DNA from: Leptospira haakeii
GTDB lineage: Bacteria > Spirochaetota > Leptospiria > Leptospirales > Leptospiraceae
DNA: 64,000 nt
Assembly (NCBI RefSeq): GCF_002812045.1
Contig: NZ_NPEG01000002.1
Span: forward strand, 124,001-188,000
Reading direction: 5' to 3'
Of the stretch, positions 61,201 through 64,000 are shown one piece after another. The number at the start of each line of letters is the position of its first letter. Within the stretch, counting starts at the first letter, position 1. The translations under genes were made by a program, and so were the position numbers. The notes beneath the pieces were generated by a model. It was not told the origin of the DNA. It ran no database searches and was given only the letters and a program-made list of their open reading frames with translations.

Positions 61201-64000
61201 ATAAGAACTAAGTGCAAAATCTGGATCTCCTACGCCAGAAAAGAATACTGACTTAGCGTGTGACGGAAAATTCGAATTAAAATTATAACTCGCCAAGACT
61301 TTGACGCCAGCATCAGTATCAGCGCTTGATTCAATTAATCTTCCATAATTATCATATTCAAAATAACTTTTATTTCCATTTGGGTCAGTTGAATCTTCGG
61401 GTAAACCGAAAGCTTTCTCATAATTTATACCAAAACGATTCACTAACTGTGCAGACCCACCAAAGTCAGTTTTTTTAGTGATAAACTGGTGAAGTTCACT
61501 ATCATATTCAAAATTCGTTCCCCGATTCGGACTTGCACTTGAATCTTTTACCTTAATTTTGTTTCCATAAGTATCATATTCATTTTCCATAATCTTTGCA
61601 GAAACTGCAGGCAATCCACTTCCAGTATAACTTACTACTGAACGAGTTAAGTTTCCGAAAGTATCATACGTAAATGTATTTGTAAGCTCGTTAGAAGTTC
61701 CTTGAAAGGTAACCGTTTTCTTAGGTCTAATCTGATTTGTTGTCGAATTGGTTTCGAAATCCGTTGCTTGTATAGTGACCTGGACAGAATGAGCAGAATC
61801 CGAATACTTATCCGTAACAGTTTCTATTTTTTTAGAAACTGTATACCCATCTAAAGTAATCGAATTTTCAATAGTTTGCGTTGGAATGCCCTTCTGGCTT
61901 TTTTCCGTTTTAGTGCTGTTTCTTAAATAACTTACAACACCAGGAACAGTTTCAATATGCTTTATCTCATAAGAATACAATGCTGAACCATAATCTTGAT
62001 TATCAGCTCCTATAATATGCGTTTCCTTTTCTACCCCACCTAATGCCCGATTATCTAGGAAATTGGCAAAAGTCCGGGAATGATAGGTATGAACCGTTCT
62101 AGAACCGTATGCATCTTGGATTGTAAATTTACTAAATCCGAAATAGTCAGTTTCCAATTTATCGTTTATGAATGAGGAGAAAAATACACCACCCTCGTAA
62201 TCATACGTTTTGGGAATAATATTTCCGAATCCATCGTCCAGACTGATTTTTGTACAAACACGATATGTATTCGGTAAATCCGGGATCCCATCTCCTCCAT
62301 TATTATCAAACTTTATAGAATCTGCATATTCAAACTTATAAATTCCGCCAATTCCATTTTTTAAACTTTCTATAATGTCAGGAACGGTTCCCGAAGATAA
62401 TGCAAAATACCAAGTCGGTTCCTTTAAATGTATAATTCCTATATCTGTAAGTCCATCCCCGTTGTAATCTCCCTGGATCCATTGGAATACGTAAACTTGC
62501 GAGATCAAATCGGGACGAGTTAGACTCTTGCTAATTACATTGTCAGGTAAAGAAATCATTTTTGCCTGAGATAGATCGTATAACTTTATATCTGCCCCGG
62601 AAGAAATAATGGGATTTCCGGTTGTATCAAATAATCCGCTAAATCCGATTTGGCTTACTGGAAAGGTAGAAGAAGAGACAGTATTTCCGGCTATTTTAAT
62701 CTTATAAAATATATATCCCGAATCATTTTTATCTCCGAATACGATTGATGTCCCCTGACCTACACCTTCGGATCTTAGAGTATATAAAACTCCCGCTTGA
62801 GATCGGGAATCGAATTCAGAAGCGGTAAACGGAAGCGAAACATTTCCGTTCAAAGCGATAAAAGAAATCTTCGAATTCGGAATATCTAATGTACCAAGAT
62901 ACCACTTATGTGTAGAATTACTTCGATCTACTATCAGGACCTGTGCCTGTCCCAGAGAAGTTGTAAAACTTCCTGAGAAGAAACTGAAATTCTTGCGATT
63001 CAATCTGTTTATAGAAGTTCCATTTTGAAAAAGGTTTCCCAAGTAGTTAGCACTAACCGCTACCCCATCTAGCGTTAAGAATTTGGTCCCGTTTGGCCCT
63101 GATAAGACAAATCTTCCAACATCTGTTCCATTCTGATCATCCAAAATCAAAATAGATTTGTAAGAAGTAGATTCGAAATGATCTGCTAAATAAGCACTTT
63201 CCTTTGGATGGAAATTCGTAATTTGGGAATCAGTTACATTTACAAAATCGGCCAAACCAAAGGTATTTGTTCCAGTTAGTTTGATAGTCCTAAATTTATT
63301 CGTATTTCCCGTTTTTTGATAATATAAGACTTCATCCTTTGTAATCTGAGAATAACGATCTGCCTTTCCCCCAAAAGGGAGAGTGATATCACCGTATTCT
63401 GGGTTAAAATCCAATAAGACTCTTTCGGTAAAATTGGTTCCTTGTTTAAAATCAAATGCACCCGTTTTTCGATCGTAAATGAGTAATTCAGGCGAAGAAT
63501 TACAATCGTTTATACTAAAGCATCCTGGAAAAACAAGTTCTCCTCTTCCTGTATTCAGATTCCCATCATACTGGTAATTTAGTACGAGAGTTTTAGTGTC
63601 ATTTGATAATGAAACTGCTGCGGATTGATTAGAGATTTTAACTTCGTCCTTCGGGAGGGGGGTTTTCATTACCCTTTCTTGATCTGGTCCATACTGCATA
63701 TCGCTATATGCTTTATAACGAAACCCGTTTGAAGTAGATTCACCGATCCAAAACTTTCCATCAGTTAAAGAAAAAAATCCGATATCGGATTTGCCATCTC
63801 CATTAAAATCACCTTGTAGCCATCGAGTAATATCTTTGAACTGAGGAGCCTTAGACCAGACTCGAAAACTAATTGTCCCATCGCCAGTCTCTCCTAAAAC
63901 CCAATCTCCAGAAGAACGATCAAATATTAGAAAATCGGAAAATCCATCTCCATTAAAATCTCCGGAAAATCTATCATTGGTGAAAAGGGATTGCTCAGGT
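58291..64000 (-). CDS. FG-GAP/YD-repeat (Rhs-type) polymorphic toxin, 5' end beyond window
   Basis: The reading frame runs through the right window edge: 63700-64000 continues in frame with two FG-GAP-like units (GDFNGDGKSDI and DFNGDGFSDFLIF), so the ATG at 63699 is internal. Over 1900 residues are visible. The N-terminal part has SpvB/FG-GAP-like repeats (GDYNGDGLTDIGIIHL near 62.46 kb), followed by many YD repeats (FEYDNYGRLIESSAD, YSYDIKQRLVRINS). The Rhs core is NFYFYNARYYDPQIARFTS and ends in DPTGH near 59.03 kb. The last ~245 residues are variable: a hydrophobic region, then a C-terminal domain of about 110 residues (GRMLRYHPGGGHKGASPYWR) likely to be the toxin. Toxin type not assigned. 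Confidence 0.88.
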   Translation of the reverse strand, partial: PEQSLFTNDRFSGDFNGDGFSDFLIFDRSSGDWVLGETGDGTISFRVWSKAPQFKDITRWLQGDFNGDGKSDIGFFSLTDGKFWIGESTSNGFRYKAYSDMQYGPDQERVMKTPLPKDEVKISNQSAAVSLSNDTKTLVLNYQYDGNLNTGRGELVFPGCFSINDCNSSPELLIYDRKTGAFDFKQGTNFTERVLLDFNPEYGDITLPFGGKADRYSQITKDEVLYYQKTGNTNKFRTIKLTGTNTFGLADFVNVTDSQITNFHPKESAYLADHFESTSYKSILILDDQNGTDVGRFVLSGPNGTKFLTLDGVAVSANYLGNLFQNGTSINRLNRKNFSFFSGSFTTSLGQAQVLIVDRSNSTHKWYLGTLDIPNSKISFIALNGNVSLPFTASEFDSRSQAGVLYTLRSEGVGQGTSIVFGDKNDSGYIFYKIKIAGNTVSSSTFPVSQIGFSGLFDTTGNPIISSGADIKLYDLSQAKMISLPDNVISKSLTRPDLISQVYVFQWIQGDYNGDGLTDIGIIHLKEPTWYFALSSGTVPDIIESLKNGIGGIYKFEYADSIKFDNNGGDGIPDLPNTYRVCTKISLDDGFGNIIPKTYDYEGGVFFSSFINDKLETDYFGFSKFTIQDAYGSRTVHTYHSRTFANFLDNRALGGVEKETHIIGADNQDYGSALYSYEIKHIETVPGVVSYLRNSTKTEKSQKGIPTQTIENSITLDGYTVSKKIETVTDKYSDSAHSVQVTIQATDFETNSTTNQIRPKKTVTFQGTSNELTNTFTYDTFGNLTRSVVSYTGSGLPAVSAKIMENEYDTYGNKIKVKDSSASPNRGTNFEYDSELHQFITKKTDFGGSAQLVNRFGINYEKAFGLPEDSTDPNGNKSYFEYDNYGRLIESSADTDAGVKVLASYNFNSNFPSHAKSVFFSGVGDPDFALSSYRDGLGRVIHTVKTGSNGQYVRSGKITYNGNGQISRMGQSDWANASEMDTFALVSDEKNPSQFQYDAIGRVNKTILPVAAGETEATTLTVTYNDPFETVETHSGGTSKRTVKDGRGQVLYIEDFGSDGTQAKIGFCFDIAGKMVKKSDLNDGGALSCDTSGITVKDISGKNQAYWFYDAFGRLKKSSDPDFGVSTVSYNAFGDTIQTTDARGISITFTYDSLGRMLTKDTPEGTVYFDYDSGSGAENAIGKLVKVEDSIQTKTFSYDKLGRMKKETRNIKNLTIDLADGPYITEYKYDLLNRVISIDYPEHPVNHTRMKACYDYGTAGYITGISVQVNTNGIIPGFCNKTIVENIIYNEFGQTAGFGLGNGVQTNYSYDIKQRLVRINSVGDVDGIAKTLQDAVYAFNSRNNITGITNTSSGYATAYNYSYDGLNRLIEADGQYQESADNYTKTFRQSFSYAKNGNLLAKRNHNFNDNTLIDEWNYQYSNHQVTNIDSTQSGNNRLVMSYDSSGNMTYQRDNFKDLTKTISIDSQNRITQVQDALSVSIGHYWYDEGGFRVRKKALIPSGASFKNQEILYPSKFYGLEYSEEPNILSSINNVYLNGVRIAALNEDGVTAYFLTDQVDSVAHVLDEGAHTLSRMQYEPYGETLVQRGTLDFAPKYNSQELDRETNFYFYNARYYDPQIARFTSADNVIDGVRSTQGWNRFSYVAGNPILYKDPTGHEGDLSKMLNRRRNVRYDKNGEYTIVVKGYKTTWGYIKDNQYDLRIRFYQSTLIAMLYTGTATALIASDGTLAPALGWGMVGAGTFTLGYTAGDIAGRYTFDDPLTVAEKAELVTDLTGGILGGVGGGSATSGLKFKGRFKGSTQSKSILQKLTLDKILSDEMLLEGKTPAQVSEAIGKNEGWKVETLGKGSKKGEGWVYRQYTEKGEPTGRMLRYHPGGGHKGASPYWRVNNGNGQGKVIPGGRE

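Noticed and set aside
63697..63699. ATG as the true start of the YD-repeat gene
   Set aside because: The same frame continues upstream to the window edge with FG-GAP-like repeats (GDFNGDGKSDI), so this Met is internal.

Overview
The window reads as a chromosomal segment of a spirochaete, most likely a Leptospira species outside the low-GC interrogans group. This is inferred from the protein set: spirochaete-style lipoproteins with loose lipoboxes, ScpA/ScpB beside chemotaxis genes, a short-form HisG, and base composition that looks like low-to-mid 40s % GC by eye. No rRNA, tRNA, CRISPR array or insertion sequence was found.

Region 1 (1-19.4 kb, all minus strand) is dense housekeeping. In transcription order it holds infC-rpmI-rplT, an acidic coiled-coil gene, zapA, a 5-formyl-THF cyclo-ligase, cheW-cheA-cheB-cheY, scpA-scpB, pheA-tyrA-aroA, cmk, rpsA, a TPR membrane protein, hisG, rpmF-plsX-fabG and, after a terminator, acpP. 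From cheW to hisG most junctions overlap or abut, so chemotaxis, chromosome segregation, aromatic synthesis, translation and histidine synthesis may share transcripts. CheA carries a C-terminal CheC-like phosphatase domain.

Region 2 (19.4-30.5 kb) has thrS, then carA on the plus strand, followed by an accessory patch. The patch holds a lipoprotein, a lipoprotein with an SRPBCC fold, a cytoplasmic SRPBCC protein and an ArsR regulator with a 22-bp perfect inverted repeat upstream. It also carries dispersed palindromic repeats. Next come a two-GAF, degenerate-GGDEF protein and, directly upstream of it, an 894-residue acidic protein with about ten copies of a motif resembling the CheY-binding N-terminus of FliM.

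Region 3 (30.6-39.0 kb, minus) is a complete F-type ATP synthase operon (atpB-E-F-H-A-G-D-C). Two small Atp accessory membrane proteins and signal peptidase I lie upstream of it.

Region 4 (39-47 kb) is mixed: a small lipoprotein, an HpcH-like aldolase-family protein, a TetR regulator, CorA, an SDR enzyme, a LytS/LytT-type two-component pair, an outer-membrane porin-like protein, and a FecR-domain protein ending in a CxxCH motif.

Region 5 (47-57.4 kb, minus) encodes three very large surface lipoproteins. The two downstream ones are Big_5-type paralogues that look like a tandem duplication.

Region 6 (57.4-64 kb, minus) holds an FG-GAP/YD-repeat (Rhs-type) polymorphic toxin. It is open at the right window edge and has a variable C-terminal domain and a small adjacent gene that is a plausible immunity gene. 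This toxin locus, the FliM-like repeat protein and the CheA-CheC fusion are the parts most worth following up.
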